Origin: Acanthococcus lagerstroemiae
Lineage: Eukaryota; Arthropoda; Insecta; Hemiptera; Eriococcidae
DNA: 64,000 nucleotides
Direction of reading: 5' to 3'
NCBI GenBank assembly: GCA_031841125.1
Contig: CM063110.1
Span: forward strand, 28,391,626-28,455,625
The position numbers and the translations under genes are program-made. The notes under the pieces are model-generated. The model saw only the letters and a program-made list of their open reading frames with translations, had not been told where the DNA came from and ran no database searches. Position 1 is the stretch's first letter. Each line of letters begins with the position of its first letter. Positions 1 through 12,269 of the stretch are shown here, piece by piece.

Positions 1-180
1 CAATTGCGATGTCCGACTTCACGTTCCGTGAAACAACAATGTATACAATTATCAGGGATGTGGAGAGAAAATTCGAGCTCGAGGCAAAGTCTTTGATGGA
101 TCCTCCGCTGCAAAAGAATGTGCGTTGAAAATTGTACAGGCCAGACCGAACAAACATCGCTTGCAGCCCATTCTCGGCAC

Positions 181-310
181 CTGATGGGCAAAAGCTCGCC
201 AGTTACCCGGGTAACTAAAGGGGAACCAAGGGTAACTCCGAGGGTACTCTGAAGGTAACCGAGGGTTGCAAATGGGTAACTTTTCCGCGGGTAACTAGAG
301 GGTAACTATT
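181..310. repeat. Degenerate GGGTAACT repeat cluster
   Basis: The word GGGTAACT or a close variant (GGTAACC, GGTACTC, GGTAACT) recurs about eight times in 130 bases with irregular spacing of 10-25 bases. It is not coding and has no terminal inverted repeats. It looks like a decayed minisatellite. Confidence 0.6.
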
Positions 311-371
311 TGCACATCGGGCGGCGTGACTATTCGGGAAAATGTATCTGAACCATTTGAACGAATGTGGT

Positions 372-634
372 CAGTGGCGTAGCCAGGACTTTCCCAAAGG
401 GGGAGGTGAAGTAAGATTTTCATGGGAGAAAAAGTGGAAAATTGAGGTTTTCTCTTTTTTAAATTGACGATATTAGAGGACTTATTTTATGAAAAATGAA
501 GGCAAAATTACTGCTCGAGCAAAAATTTTTCGAAAAAACGTGTTTTAAAGGCAAAAATTGCTCATTTTTGCATATTTTACATTAGATTTCAGGTGTCGGG
601 GGGCGTTCGCCCCCTGCCCCTGGCTATGTCAGTG
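372..634. mobile_element. hAT-type miniature element, family A, copy 1
   Basis: 263 bp. The left end CAGTGGCGTAGCCAGG and the right end CCTGGCTATGTCAGTG are inverted copies with a few changes. The flanks carry a perfect 8-bp direct repeat, AATGTGGT (364-371 and 635-642). Terminal CAG..CTG-like ends with 8-bp duplications are the hAT signature. It carries no coding sequence; G-rich left and C-rich right subterminal runs are present. Confidence 0.85.
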
Positions 635-1757
635 AATGTGGTCATTCATTATATGACAATTTAGGCTAGAGTTGGTGACACTTAGTCGAATTTGTTGTTT
701 CATCAACTCTCTCCGTTGTATGATTATGGTTAAGGTTCCATTTTTGGTAGTGTCATTCTACGTTGATTTTTTTTTAAATAATTTATAGTTTTGGTGGTTT
801 CTGGTGTATTTTAATCGATGTTGGTCAGTTCTGTTTAACTTTGGAAAGATCTGATGAAATTAGTTCTTAATTTTCAATTGATTTAGGCTGCTTATGATCG
901 TTTTTCAATTGGACAGTAATTGAAACAGACTCTGAATAACAGTATGACGAAAAAGCGATACATTTTCTTCTGTTTGTTCATGAAATGCTTGAATGCTTCC
1001 TTCGTGAGTGTTTCAAATCCTCAAGGCGTATCCAGAGTGGTTTCTCGTTGATTTTTGCTGTTTACTTGAGTTCTTCAACAACAAATTTAGGATAGATAAA
1101 GTTATGTGGTGATCAGAGGAGAGGGGGGGGGTAGAAATCCTAAAGTTAAGTTAGATCAAAGGCAAGTTAATGATTCTCCAGAATTGAAGCCTTGTAGATA
1201 ACTAGACCTTGCAAATGATCCCATTTCTTTCAACCCCCTCCACTCCCCTTTCAGCGGAAAAAATTAGAAAAATAATTAATCTGACTAAGAAAACTCCAAT
1301 AAATGAAATGGCGCAAGGTGCTCACACCTAGATAACTGTAAATTACACTGAAATGTTCGGATTTGCTGATTCGTTGATCTGCGCTGTATTACTCGGCTCA
1401 TTTGTTCCTATATCGAAATGGAGGACTGTTACCTTCTCAGAAAAGTAAGAGAGAACCGAATACCAAATCAAAACTATTATACATACAACCTATTATACTA
1501 CACAATTTATTCATTCATTGCTTTTCACACAGTACTGAACAATGTAACGTGATATAGGAGGGCGTAGCTGGTAACCGAGTCAGTTATACACCCAAGTTGA
1601 ATAATTACGAATGAACGGTCGTATTAAATCTCGTGTCGCATGAGCATGAACCGAAAAGTTGGAAGTAGAAGCTCGTTTTTACATCATGTCCTAAATATTG
1701 TCCGATCGTTTTAACCGTGTAAATTACTATAAACAGGGCTTGCTTTATTGTTCAAAC

Positions 1758-2275
1758 TTAGGACCATAGGGCAGGGGAAGTGGTCGTCCCCCATGTTGTT
1801 TTAAAAGACAGCACTCCGAAAATCCTAGTAGTCAGTTGACAAAATTGATAGAGTGAGGGCCTCTTTTTCTTTCCCTTTTTTCTTAGGTTTCAACAGCAAT
1901 TTTTTATACAGTATTTTGATCAGAATTCTCGCTGTTCGTAATTACCCTCCCTGCCCCACTCCAAAATAAAAAACTTGCTAGCTTGGAACCTGTTTCGATA
2001 AGGGCCGTATCCATGGTGCAGTGCTCAGGACTGTAGGGGAGGGGAAGTGGTCGTCTCCATATTGTTTTAAAAGACCACGCTCCGAAAATTCTAGACGCTA
2101 GTTACCAAAATTGATAAAGTGAAGACTTCTCCTCTTTCCTTTTTCTCAGATTTCAACAGAAATGTTTTATATTTAAAAATTTTCGCTGCCCACAATCCCC
2201 TACCCTGCCTAAAAAACTTACTAGCTAGGCCTTTGTCCAAATCAGGACCGTAGCCATGGAGTGGGGCTAAGAGTT
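1758..2275. repeat. Two direct copies of a 265-bp repeat
   Basis: A block starting near 1758 (GGGGAAGTGGTCGTC, then TGTTTTAAAAGAC, then CTCCGAAAATYCTAG) recurs about 267 bases later near 2025 in the same order, each ending in a CCGTAKCCATGG word. The spacing suggests tandem duplication of a short transposon-like unit. Confidence 0.6.
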
Positions 2276-3721
2276 CGAACCACTTCCTTAGCCTCCTAAA
2301 ATATACTTTCGGTAGCTCCGATTTGTTATGAATTCAAAAAAATATTTTTTCGTTATGCTCGCTGTAACAGTTTCGGGAGTAGGTAAGATTATACATATGT
2401 ATGGACTTGTTAATCTTCCTCAATTCTATGTTAAGACTCCGTAAGCCTGCATTAGAATTCGGACTGTTTTCAACCGGTTAGAAGACACTTAGGACAATGC
2501 CAGGGTACTCCCAGGGACTGAATACTGTACCAATATAATTAGAACTTCTCATGACTGTGTTACGATGGTTGAAGATTGAATGAAGATACTTCGAAACGGT
2601 GTTAGTAAGACTCCTGTAAACTGTATAGTAACTAAAAAGATTCCATATAACCAAGGTGTCTACGATCATACAAATCATACAACAGTCGTACGATTATGGC
2701 AGTGACCATACAAGTCATAATATAAGTCATACAAATTTCATACAATTGCCTCTAATTACTTACAAATTTGGTAGTTCCTCTTAAACATATGAAATATCGA
2801 GTGTTTCATGCACACTTGACCTTAGTGACTTGTTGATGGAAATTGACCTGAGTACATATTACTATTACTACAAGTGTAAGCTATCAGCCTCGCGAATGAA
2901 ATATCGAATTATTTAAATTTCTATCCGCTAGAGGGTGCATGTTGTTTGAGCTGAGTACAAATACCTGGTTTTATCTCATGCCAGTTGTCCTGAGTGAATT
3001 AAATAATATTATTTGTGAACATTTATTTTTGATAATAATTAATTTCATTTTCGGCATAATGATTAATTTATTACCATGATTGTAGTGCAGTTTCTTTGGA
3101 CGCCGAGTGTAGTAAGTGCTATCCTACCCAACAATTCTCTCGCGCCAAATGTATCAAGTGCTATATCTCACTCAAGCCAACTCTACGAAGTACAATTGAG
3201 TACAATTTTCTCTCGCGCCAGTTGTGTCAAGTACATACTTTCTGGGAGAGCAACATCTGTATTGCACAGATAACGGCACTTTCAAACAATTTTTCTGCGT
3301 CAGTGTATTCCTGAATGTTGGTAGATTTCACCCTCCTACCCATTAGTCCTTTAAAAAATCCGTGGTCAAAAAAAAAAAATACCTCCCTTTTCTTCGAAAA
3401 GTCGGTAAAAGGACTTTGAAGAAGTTTGCATAATTTTTAAAACGCTTTCCTGAAAAATGTTAGATTTGTCACTTAGGTCAAGTATGCATTCTACACTGTG
3501 AAAAAATGCTGACTGAAATCACAGCATGGGGTCTATTGATCATTGAATGAATTTTTTGCAATGTATATGACCAAATTGAAATTTAATTAAAAATTTGTGT
3601 TCTTTGCAACATTCTTTACAATAATTTGTTGGTAATTATTTAATTTTTTAAGTTTCTTCAATGTTTTATGTTGCAGTAAGCATGCTTTTGAAATAATTTT
3701 TTTCATAATTCTGTTCAGTCG

Positions 3722-3960
3722 TTAGAAACTTGACTTTCAGTTTGGCGGGGTGGAGGGAAAAATTTGCCGACAAATATTTTTTGAAAACTAAAAATTCGTA
3801 CACAAAATTTTTTTTTAATTTGAAAATTTGCCGATTGTTTGATCAAAATTATTTTTAACTCGAAAAAATAAAACAAACAATCAAACGTTCTTAGAAAATG
3901 AAAAATTCAAATGAACAGTTTCAAAATTTGCCGACTGCCAGATTATGGGGGGGGGGGGCA
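3722..3960. mobile_element. Family C element, truncated copy
   Basis: Shares GAAACTTGACTTTCAGTTTG, repeated TTTGCCGA words, CAAACAATCAAACG and the run TGAACAGTTTCAAAATTTGC with the copy at 4554. The right end is lost after a G-run, so there is no paired terminus or target duplication. Confidence 0.55.
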
Positions 3961-4553
3961 AGCACTCACATTTGCGCACATGAGCATACGTTAGTCTGGG
4001 AGGGTAAGCTGAAAGGAGGTTCGGAATACTTGAGAGGAACACACAACTACCTTTACACATCAAGGTGGTCGTTATTTACTGTTGGTGACATTTTTTTCGA
4101 AATTTCCTCTGATTTGTCTCCTAAATTGATACCAATTAAAAAATTAAAAAAAAGAAAAAAAAAAGAAAAACTACCAAGGTTTAGGTCGATTGGATTAGGG
4201 GAATCCGTGCCACAAGCTCATTTTCGTTGTTATGGGGAAAACACATGGAGTTTTAACTTTTGTTCTAGACTAAATTTTCCTCCTATATTCACCAAGACCA
4301 AAGCCAACTCTTAGATTTTAATAAAATGTTCAACATTTTCAAATTTCAGGCTCTAGTTCAAACAGAGAATCTATTAAAAACAGAATCATCCTTGAAATTC
4401 GAAATTCAGCGTTTGCTACCGACTTCTAGATTTTCGAAATGTCTTCCATATTTCAGCTTCGTTTCAATATTTTAGATAACGTTCGATATTCAGTTTGAAA
4501 CCTTCGGCTTTTGACTGACTAGTCTCTGAAAGGAGTCCAGAGTGCTCCATTTT

Positions 4554-4833
4554 CAGAAACGAAATCTGACTTTCAGTTTGAGAAGGTAAAGAAGAAAAAT
4601 GTGCCTACTAATGTTCTTGAAAAACTAAAAAGTCGCCGACAAAATTTAAAAAAATAAAATAAAAATTGCCGAATTTCTAATTGAAAAAGAAAATAATAAT
4701 AAACAAACAAACAAACAATCAAACGAACATTCATAAAAAATGAAAAAATCAAATGAACAGTTTCAAAATTTTCCGACTGTCAAATTATGGGAGGGGGGTT
4801 AAACCCCCACCCCTATAGTTTTGTCCCTCGTGA
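4554..4833. mobile_element. Family C element, second copy
   Basis: Begins CAGAAACGAAATCTGAC and ends TATAGTTTTGTCCCT, imperfect inverted ends of the family whose best copy is at 53256. Internal order matches the 3722 copy. No matching flanking duplication was found, so it is probably old. Confidence 0.6.
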
Positions 4834-5013
4834 AAGTTGTCCCGAAAAAAGGTCATAGAGACGTCACAGAAAAATCATGCAGGGTCATACTGTTGGAAAA
4901 TTCGTATCCGATAGACACCCTGAAAACTCAGGAAGACTATTTTGAAATTTTCAAAGACTGTGTTAAGACTCCTTAAGACTTCTTATGAAGAGTTTTTTTG
5001 GATTAACCTAATA

Positions 5014-5314
5014 CAGGGTGTCTACAGGTGCTGAAAAGTCCTGAATTTTGAAAGGAGGTCCTAAAAGTTCTGGAAAGTGCTGAAATTTAAAAAAAATATA
5101 TGTATTTCTTTGTTAAAAATTCTCAAAAATAAATTTTTTGCGATTCCTATGTATGATTAGTCATTGAAAAGTGTAGCGCAGGTTCTATATTCACAAAGAG
5201 AAGGAGGGGGGTAAAGGAGGAGGGAAGGGTAAAGGGGATAATGCAATTGGAAACAAAAAAAAGGGTCCTGAAAAAGTACTTCATTTTTAGTTTTCAATTT
5301 CTATAGACACCCTG
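5014..5314. mobile_element. TIR element with CAGGGTGTCTA ends
   Basis: 301 bp. The left end CAGGGTGTCTA and right end TAGACACCCTG are exact inverted copies. Flanks share TAATA only, so the target duplication is degraded or short. The inside holds repeated TCCTGAAA/GTGCTGAAA words and no coding frame. Confidence 0.65.
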
Positions 5315-5319
5315 TAATA

Positions 5320-7379
5320 CTCCCCAAGACTCTTTGAGGTTCTTCAAAAATCTGTTGCGATTCGTTCAGCTTCATAAGATTGTATCACTATTTGTTATGA
5401 CCCCTCATGATTGTGTTAAGACCTTCAAATATTTTGTTCAGCCATTTCGGGACAGACATGTCTCTTTTGGTCATTTTTTCAGTTCTAGTTGGATCTGGTT
5501 AGAATTAAGCAAATTTACTCGAATTTAGTTGGTTAATCGTTTGTAGTCATGTCTGGCTCATCTTGCGTTTCTCCTTTGTAATTGATTTTGTCCTGAGTTG
5601 ATCGTTTTTGGTACATTTCGATCAGACGTGATCATTTTTTGTTGATTTTGCTCATATTTAATTAGTTTTTTCGAACCGGGTTCACGTAAAAAGCCAACGA
5701 GGTCATAACCCAGAGAACTCGGCTGGACTGAGTGCGTGCAAAAATATGATTAGGAAAGAAGAAGAAGAAGGTAAAGAAAGCAAGTACACAGAGAGAAGGA
5801 AAGTACAGTACAATTTCTCGGAGAAAAAATGCAGAACTTGAACCTAAAGCGTCCTTACAAGTATGTAATCTTCAACTCAACCCCGAATTAAAATTTAAAA
5901 AAAAAAATACGAGTCCGGTCTAAATAGTAGGAAAGATTCGGCATGTAAATGCTACCTTTCACCTATGTAAGTCTTTGTTCTCTTAATCCGATGAAAAGTA
6001 CTGCTGACACGAAGATACGTCCTCACGTCCTTCTCAAAACTACTCTTCTTGGCGAGTTTGACAACAAACAGTACGTTACTTAAATTAAAATTCCATCAGT
6101 AAATTTTCTGACTAAGTTCATCTCAATATTTACGAACACACGTACCAACAAAAATATCTCAACACTGGCGATTGTACCGAAAAAAAAATCTTTTGACCAT
6201 GTACAAGATGCAGCACTTCCGCCCGAGGAAACGAGATTGGGTTGGTATACTTTCTTTTTAAACTCTTGAATCGAATAGTACAACATTCGAGAAAAAAAAA
6301 CTGGAATGTCCTCGCTCGTTCACCCACAACCGCAAAATCGAAATTCAATGCCGTTGCCCAGTGCCCGTTATTCCAGATCAGTACTTTCCAAGTGCAATTA
6401 GAACAAGTATCCGCGTAATTAGCATTCACAATCGAATTCAGTAAGCCCTCATACGAGTAGGCCTATCATAAAACGAAACAAGGTTAAATGGCGTCGAAGA
6501 TGAGGAGATTTTATTGAAGCTGGAATGTTTATTCAGGTTTTTCTAGTATCTGTTCAGATGATCTGCGCACTCAAGTTCATCGCATATACGTTGGTCATCT
6601 TCGGTCATTTACCTACATTCATCTTCCCGATTTTAACGCGACTAATTAATGCGATCGGAAATTCGATTTTAATGCTCGTTTTTATAAATTCGGATGAAAG
6701 AAACGATCGCACGGAGTCCGAAACGCTCGTTTTCGGTATGTCCACGCTGAAACATACATTATAGGAAATTATTGGGAACCAAAGGCGGAGAGGAGACCTT
6801 CAAGCCCATCGTGCATCCGCAAGCATTTTTTTTCACCACACCAATTCTAGAATCCAGATGGTAACTGCAGGCAAAGGACCGAAGGCGAGGAGTGTAAATA
6901 CTCACACGACTCTTTGGAGTCGGCATTTCTCGGCAAATTCGACCATGTAGTTGGCAAAATGAAAAAAAAATTCAATTCATTTTTTTAATGAAAAATTTGT
7001 TGTAAATTATATGAAGATATTTTTGCCTAGGCCATAATAAAATAACACATCATGAATTATTCACTCACTCACTCGGTTCTGTCAGCCCCAACCAATGTGC
7101 TCAGCATTGCAACGCACAATTTACCATCAGACATATCAATGCCGAATGCCCAACTTACAACCAACATCAACATCGACCTCTAGCAGCACATTTGCAAGTA
7201 GAAAACATCAAACGCCTAATTCAGTATACAACAGCCATAGAGATTTTATGAGCAAATAATGGTAAATTTAATCTGTACTTAAGATCATAGCCTGGATTTA
7301 AATTAATCTATTATTGTGTCGGCATTTTCAATATCAGTTGGAAAAAAAAAATGAAAATGGTCAAGATTTTTTCTAGCCT
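5320..7379. other. Non-coding stretch
   Basis: AT-rich, with degenerate GATTCG/TTGGTC words up to 5700. No frame with family features, no splice-flanked exon and no paired inverted ends were recognised. Confidence 0.4.
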
Positions 7380-7399
7380 AGAAACTTTTCACACCGAGT

Positions 7400-7545
7400 A
7401 AAAAATAAAAATAAATAAACTTTTGACTTGTTGGATATTCCCAACTCCGTCTGACTGAAATGGTAAAGTTTCCCAAGTGCTGAGTGAAAAATTCCTACGG
7501 GGGGGGGAGGAGTAAGTTGCCCCTACCCCCTATCGGTTCGTTACT
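7400..7545. mobile_element. Family B element, partial copy
   Basis: Contains TTGACTTGTTGGAT, CCGYCTGACTGAAATGGTAAA and GAGTGAAAAATTCCTAC in family B order, ending ATCGGTTCGTTACTG (a decayed TCGGTACGTCCCTG). The opposite end is missing. Confidence 0.5.
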
Positions 7546-7599
7546 GTTTGTTGGTCAAATAAAAGTCAAGTATTTTGATTTTCCACATGGTGTAGACAT

Positions 7600-8130
7600 C
7601 TTGTACAACAAAACAGTACTGACACTGAACCAACAACCACAAAAACAGACAAATATGCAGGAGCAATACCATTCACAGGGACACACACACGTACAAAATA
7701 CAGAAATTCTTCAACCAATACAACATAAGACTCGGAATCAGAAACAGACCACCCCTGACCTGTAAATAAGCAAGGACAAAACAAAAACAAAGGACATGAA
7801 CAACAGCAACGGAGTATACAGACTGGACTGCGAACACTGTGACATGACATACATAGGAGAAACCGGCAGAAAATTCACAACTATCAGAATAAAAGAGCAG
7901 AAAAATCACAGAAGCTAAAGAATGACAAGTCACTTTTTGGAAATCCCTGCAACGACCAGAAACACAAAAACCACAAATTGACAGAAAAGTACAAAATCGA
8001 AAACAACACACGGAAAGAAAATTGAAAGCACAACTAGAGATAATAAAGACAAAAACAAAACAAAACAACCTAATAAACACAACAGTTAACTTCCGAAGAG
8101 AGAACCTATTTAAATTAATAATATAACACT
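7600..8130 (+). pseudogene. Penelope-like retroelement, GIY-YIG endonuclease remnant
   Basis: One frame (about 7745-7915) reads GVYRLDCEHCDMTYIGETGR, the GIY-x10-YIG core with the Cys pair (C..C) and the following G.TGR typical of the GIY-YIG endonuclease at the C terminus of Penelope-like elements. It stops at 7916. A later frame near 8070-8120 reads LINTTVNFRRENLFKLI, resembling the tail of such elements. The reverse transcriptase part is not seen. Stops and frame changes mark it as dead. A GIY-YIG fragment of another origin is possible but less likely in this setting. Confidence 0.7.
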
Positions 8131-8418
8131 CCCTGATTGGACAGACTACACAACCGCAGACAACCAATAGGAACACACACCAATAGATTTACCATATGGT
8201 ACTATACATTACTATAAATATGAGACCTACAAAAAGAAATCGTAGGGAACTCCATTGGTGATGGCGTAACAGGCGAAAGCGCTATGGACAACAGAAACAG
8301 AAAAGTGAATTGGCACACCCTCTAAAAACAGAAGTCTGTTGATAATATTTTCACAGATAGTTAAGCGAAAAAATATGTAGGTATCAAAGACACCCCCTCC
8401 CCCCAAAATCAATGTCAT

Positions 8419-8603
8419 CGGGGATATACTGAAGAGTTTTTCTTTGGGTGGGGGGGGGGGGGATTGTGAAAGTTTCAACTGACCCAACTCAAAATTCCTA
8501 AATATCAAAGCAAAAAAAAACCTTTGACTTTTTGGATTTTCCCAACTGCTGAGTTAAAAATTCCTACAGGTGGGTAAGTTGTCCCCCTATCGTAACGTCC
8601 CTG
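8419..8603. mobile_element. Family B hAT-type element
   Basis: 185 bp. The left end is CGGGGATATACTGAAGAG and the right end ATCGTAACGTCCCTG. Flanks are AATGTCAT (8411-8418) and AATGTCAC (8604-8611), 7 of 8 identical. A long G run lies near the left end and a C run near the right. Confidence 0.7.
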
Positions 8604-9156
8604 AATGTCACCCCGCTTGACGGTACATTTATAATGTTTATTTTTTCCTTTTTCCTGCAAAATGTAGATAGTTCTATGAAACTTTGATGTATGATGAACA
8701 GTGGGGTGCATTCCAGGCAAGCAAGGTAAGCACCGCTTACCCTGAAAATGTCCTGGAAAATAAGTTTTTGTATTATACAATATCAACTTCAACTTTTGTA
8801 ACAAATAAAAGATAATAAAACATTGGGCAATTGATACTTACAACACTTATGCTTAAGTATATAACAAATTCATGGGTGATGTATACTGTTTGGCATTTGG
8901 CTTCTTGTACATGTACATGTATTCGTATAGGCCAGCAAGGTGTGCGCTTTTTTCCATACTGCAGGTAACATTGCACGACTACGCTCTGCCTCCATGTTAA
9001 TTACCAACACATAAACACACTAGCATGTGCAACGCGACAAAACCTGTGCGTTTCGTTGCGTTCTGGAAGCGCTTCTTAAAACGCTTACGGCTCGGCTTGG
9101 CTACACACGAACGTCAAAAGTTGACAGTGAAGCCGTGCTTTTTTGCCTACAAAATG

Positions 9157-9384
9157 CGTATTCGAGATCTTATTGAAAAACCGTTTTCGCGACTTACTCT
9201 TAATGAACAATTAGAAATTATTAATGGGTAGGAAGCCTAAACCAGAATTACCATTTTTAAAAACTGAGCAAAAGAGAGGTGGTTCAAGTTTTATTAAACA
9301 TTGCCACATATTGCAATATGAAAACATTTTGTGGTTAACTGGCTGTGAAAATGGTGGAAAACTGTTTTATTGGTCATGTCTATT
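9157..9384 (+). pseudogene. hAT transposase fragment, DUF4371/ZMYM1-like N-terminal region
   Basis: Two overlapping frames read RDLIEKPFSRLTLNEQLEII and then GRKPKPELPFLKT...SSFIKHCH, ending LWLTGCENGGKLFYWSCLFE. This corresponds to the TTF-type zinc-finger/early DUF4371 region of ZMYM1-like hAT proteins (pattern S.....W..Y.WL.GC.....LFCW.CLLF). A one-base frameshift near 9224-9231 separates the two parts, and a family B element begins directly at 9385, cutting the frame. No downstream catalytic part is visible. Confidence 0.65.
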
Positions 9385-9882
9385 CGAGGACGTACTGATG
9401 GGGGGAGGCAACTCCCCCGTAAGAATTTTTCCACTCAACAGTTGGGAAAATTTACAATTCCTATCAGGCGGAGTTGGGAAAATCTCACAAATCAGAAGGT
9501 TTTTCTTTGCTTTGATACTTAGGAATTGAGTTGCGTAGTTGGAAAAATCCAAGTCAAAGGTTTTACCGAGTTTTCGAAGAAAAGGGAGGTATTTTTGCTG
9601 TGATGTTTGTCAGTTGGAAAAATTCAGCAAGTCAAAAGTTTTTTTTTATTGCTTTGATACTTGGTAATTTTGAGTTGAGTCAGTTGGAAAAATTCAGCAA
9701 GTCAAAAGTTTTTTTTTGTTGCTTTGATACTTGGTAATTTTGAGTTGAGTCAGTTGGAAAAATTCAGCAAGTCAAAAGGTTTTTTTTGCTTTGATACTTG
9801 GTAATTTTGAGTTGAATCAGTTGGGACTTTCACAATCCTCCCCCCCCCCCAGCAGGAAAAACTCTTTGGTGGTACGTCCCTG
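9385..9882. mobile_element. Family B element with internal expansion
   Basis: The left end CGAGGACGTACTGATGG and right end GGTGGTACGTCCCTG pair imperfectly. At about 498 bp it is the longest copy because an internal 71-bp block is repeated three times. No clean target duplication was found. Confidence 0.65.
9611..9825. repeat. Three tandem copies of a 71-bp unit
   Basis: The unit starts GTTGGAAAAATTCAGCAAGT and contains GCTTTGATACTTGGTAATTT then GAGTTGAGTCA. Copies begin near 9611, 9682 and 9752 and are nearly identical, so the expansion is recent. It lies wholly inside the family B element. Confidence 0.8.
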
Positions 9883-10213
9883 ATGTGTCTCTTATTCATC
9901 ACAGAAAAGAATAAATGCATATGGAATGATCCTACACAGGGATACAACAATTTGAATAATTTCATCAATGTCGTTTTGTAAATAGCATGTTTCATACTTT
10001 TATTCTGATTTTTACTTCACCTCTACACGTATCGCTTACCTCCTAGGAAAAATCACCGCACCCTACTGATGATGAAACAAGGTTGCTAGAATTGAATAAC
10101 ACGTTCACCCTAAAAAGGCCTGGGATCAAATTAATAATTATTACTAGCAGCGCACCACATATCTTCCACACCACGTTTGCAGTTTTATAGCGTCCAGGTT
10201 GTACTTGGATTTT

Positions 10214-11245
10214 TTAATTATTAAACGAAGTTGTCCGCGACAGAGCTGCGTACAATTGTCCATGACTGAAGACATACTCGGGTAGATATGTCCCAACTTT
10301 CTCCAGCGTCTGTCTCTGGGCCTTGTTGATCGTCACACAAAAGGCTAACTTTATTGGAAATTGTTTCCTTTTGAATGAAAAAGGCAGGGGGGTATCCGCT
10401 GGTGATAGGTTCACTCTTGGGTAATATCCTTCGACCGCACTCCACCCCAGTTATTATTTCCAGATTCAGTGCATTCGTGTACATATTTCTCACAATTAGT
10501 CGTGTCCCATTCAGCAGTCCAAGTGCCACATTCATATTACGTAGCAACATAACAATCGCACCAACTTTTAAGTGTAATTTATTTGGTGGTAAACCTGTCA
10601 ACACCGGACTATCCAGAAATTCAATGGGGAATTGCAGGATTTCACTGTCATTTTCACTGATCAGTCTATTCACGCTTGTGTAGGTTTTGGCTTCTCCAGG
10701 AATCAAGTCCAAAATCTTGTCGTTGATCTTCTGACAATGATCATTCTTTAGTGCCAGAATTACAACATTAGAAAATTTCAGGACATCCTCTGGAGTGTCT
10801 AACTTTTCACCATAATGGACATCTCTTATAATGTCTTGAGAAATTATGCTTGCAGGTAATTCTATAATGGCCCCATTTTCAGAGCCAGAATGAGGGAAAG
10901 TACCATTACCAATCTGCAGCAACAGTTCTGAGAACTCTTTTTCTCCTGCTTCCGCTCGCATGTTCTGGGTCAGTCTCAGCGTCTTGTGAATATACGCCAT
11001 AAAGGAGAAAACTTGATGGAATTAGCAATTGTAGCAGCTCTTGAACCATGTGGAACTACTGGCAGAACCTGCCTAAAATCTCCACCCAAAACTAAAATCT
11101 TGCCGCCAAACGGCATGTCATTTCCCATGATGTCCTTCAATCGTCTTTTTGCACATACCAGAGCGTATACATGTTTGCCATTGGAGCTTCATCTCGAATG
11201 ATGATTCTTGCATTCTTGATACTGTAGGCTTCTGTGTGTAACGGA
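10214..11245 (-). pseudogene. Helitron Pif1-like helicase, broken C-terminal half
   Basis: Minus-strand frames give, in order: a Walker-B-like NARIIIRDEAPMA (near 11200), GGKILVLGGDFRQVLPVVPHG (near 11100), LTQNMRA, VVILALKND, LPPNKLHLKVGAIVMLLRN, LNGTRL, and finally [19 protein letters not shown] with [17 protein letters not shown]. These are the conserved motifs of the Pif1-type helicase of Helitron transposons. Frameshifts near 10350, 11000 and 11150 break the frame, and the Rep (HUH) domain and the Walker A part are absent. It would have driven rolling-circle transposition; this copy is dead. Confidence 0.88.
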
Positions 11246-11989
11246 CAAATAAGTGGAAGAAATGCGTGTGAGTAGTGAGGTTGAGGTGGTTGTTACCTCA
11301 TAATTCTCCTCAGACTGAACGGATTTGAGTAATCAAAAAAGATTCATAAGGAGCTTGATTCAACGAGTGTTATAAGACCTTAACCAGCATTGTGCGATAA
11401 TTAGGGCCTGAGATATAAGTGTTGAACTTCATAGAACCCAGTTTTTCAAACATATTTTTAAATATATAGATTACAGAACCAGGTGCTCCCATGAGTTGAA
11501 TTCCGTGTATACGAGGACTGGAAATGTTATGTGCTGTTGTTCGGACTCAGCATTTTCTGGCTTGTATAACTTTTGGAATGCTGACGCGATACAGTATATT
11601 CGAATTTTTGTGATCTATTAGAACTTGGAAGAAATCTACAACGATAGTTTCCGAGTTTTCATCATATGAAGTTGCTTCTTTTTTTTCCTCCTGCAGGTCT
11701 TAGAAAAGAGAAACCTCAAGTCGGGGTGGGGTATGTCGGAGGTGTGAAATCTCAGCATCGCCTACAGTCCTCTTGGTCGCCATTCAAACGTAACATTTTC
11801 TCGATCCACTTGTGTACGTGCGTCCACACTTGGACTAGCCAAAAGCATTCGAAAAGCTGTAACAGCAACTACACCCAAACAGCTGACCGTAAACGAGAAC
11901 AAACCTATTCGGGCGCTGCGCCGAGCCTCATCGTATCCTGGTCTTATGTAGGCCTGCAGCACATCACATGAACCAACTCGAATCTGACC

Positions 11990-12259
11990 AGAACTAGTTA
12001 TTTCACTCGTGCGCTTTCAATGAAACGTGTTCTGCAATAAGCTAAATTCCTTTTACTCAATCACCTGGGTAACGTTCGCGGAGATCTCGGCTGGTTATTT
12101 TTAGTAAAAGAGAATATTCGTTCACCCGCGGTTTTTCGCTCTTCGATTGTTCGAATTATGTTTGGTGTGGTTCGGTCGTGACGATGGAATAAGTTTTTTG
12201 GTGAATGGAAGTGCGAATACTGATCCGGAATTCGTCGTGGCCAGGATGAACTTGGAAGC
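11990..12259 (+). promoter_or_regulatory. Candidate promoter and 5' exon
   Basis: A CpG-containing stretch ends with ATGAACTTGGAAGC followed by a strong donor GTGAGT at 12260. If spliced to the acceptor at 24616 it would make a short upstream reading frame that stops before ATG 24685, so it could be the leader exon of the SESTD1-like gene. There is no transcript evidence. Confidence 0.25.
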
Positions 12260-12269
12260 GTGAGTACAA

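Noticed and set aside
3898..4314. 138-codon plus-strand frame
   Set aside because: It runs through a family C element and low-complexity Lys/Arg sequence with no family features.
7673..8176. 167-codon minus-strand frame rich in Cys, Phe and Val
   Set aside because: It is the shadow of the Penelope-like GIY-YIG remnant on the plus strand.
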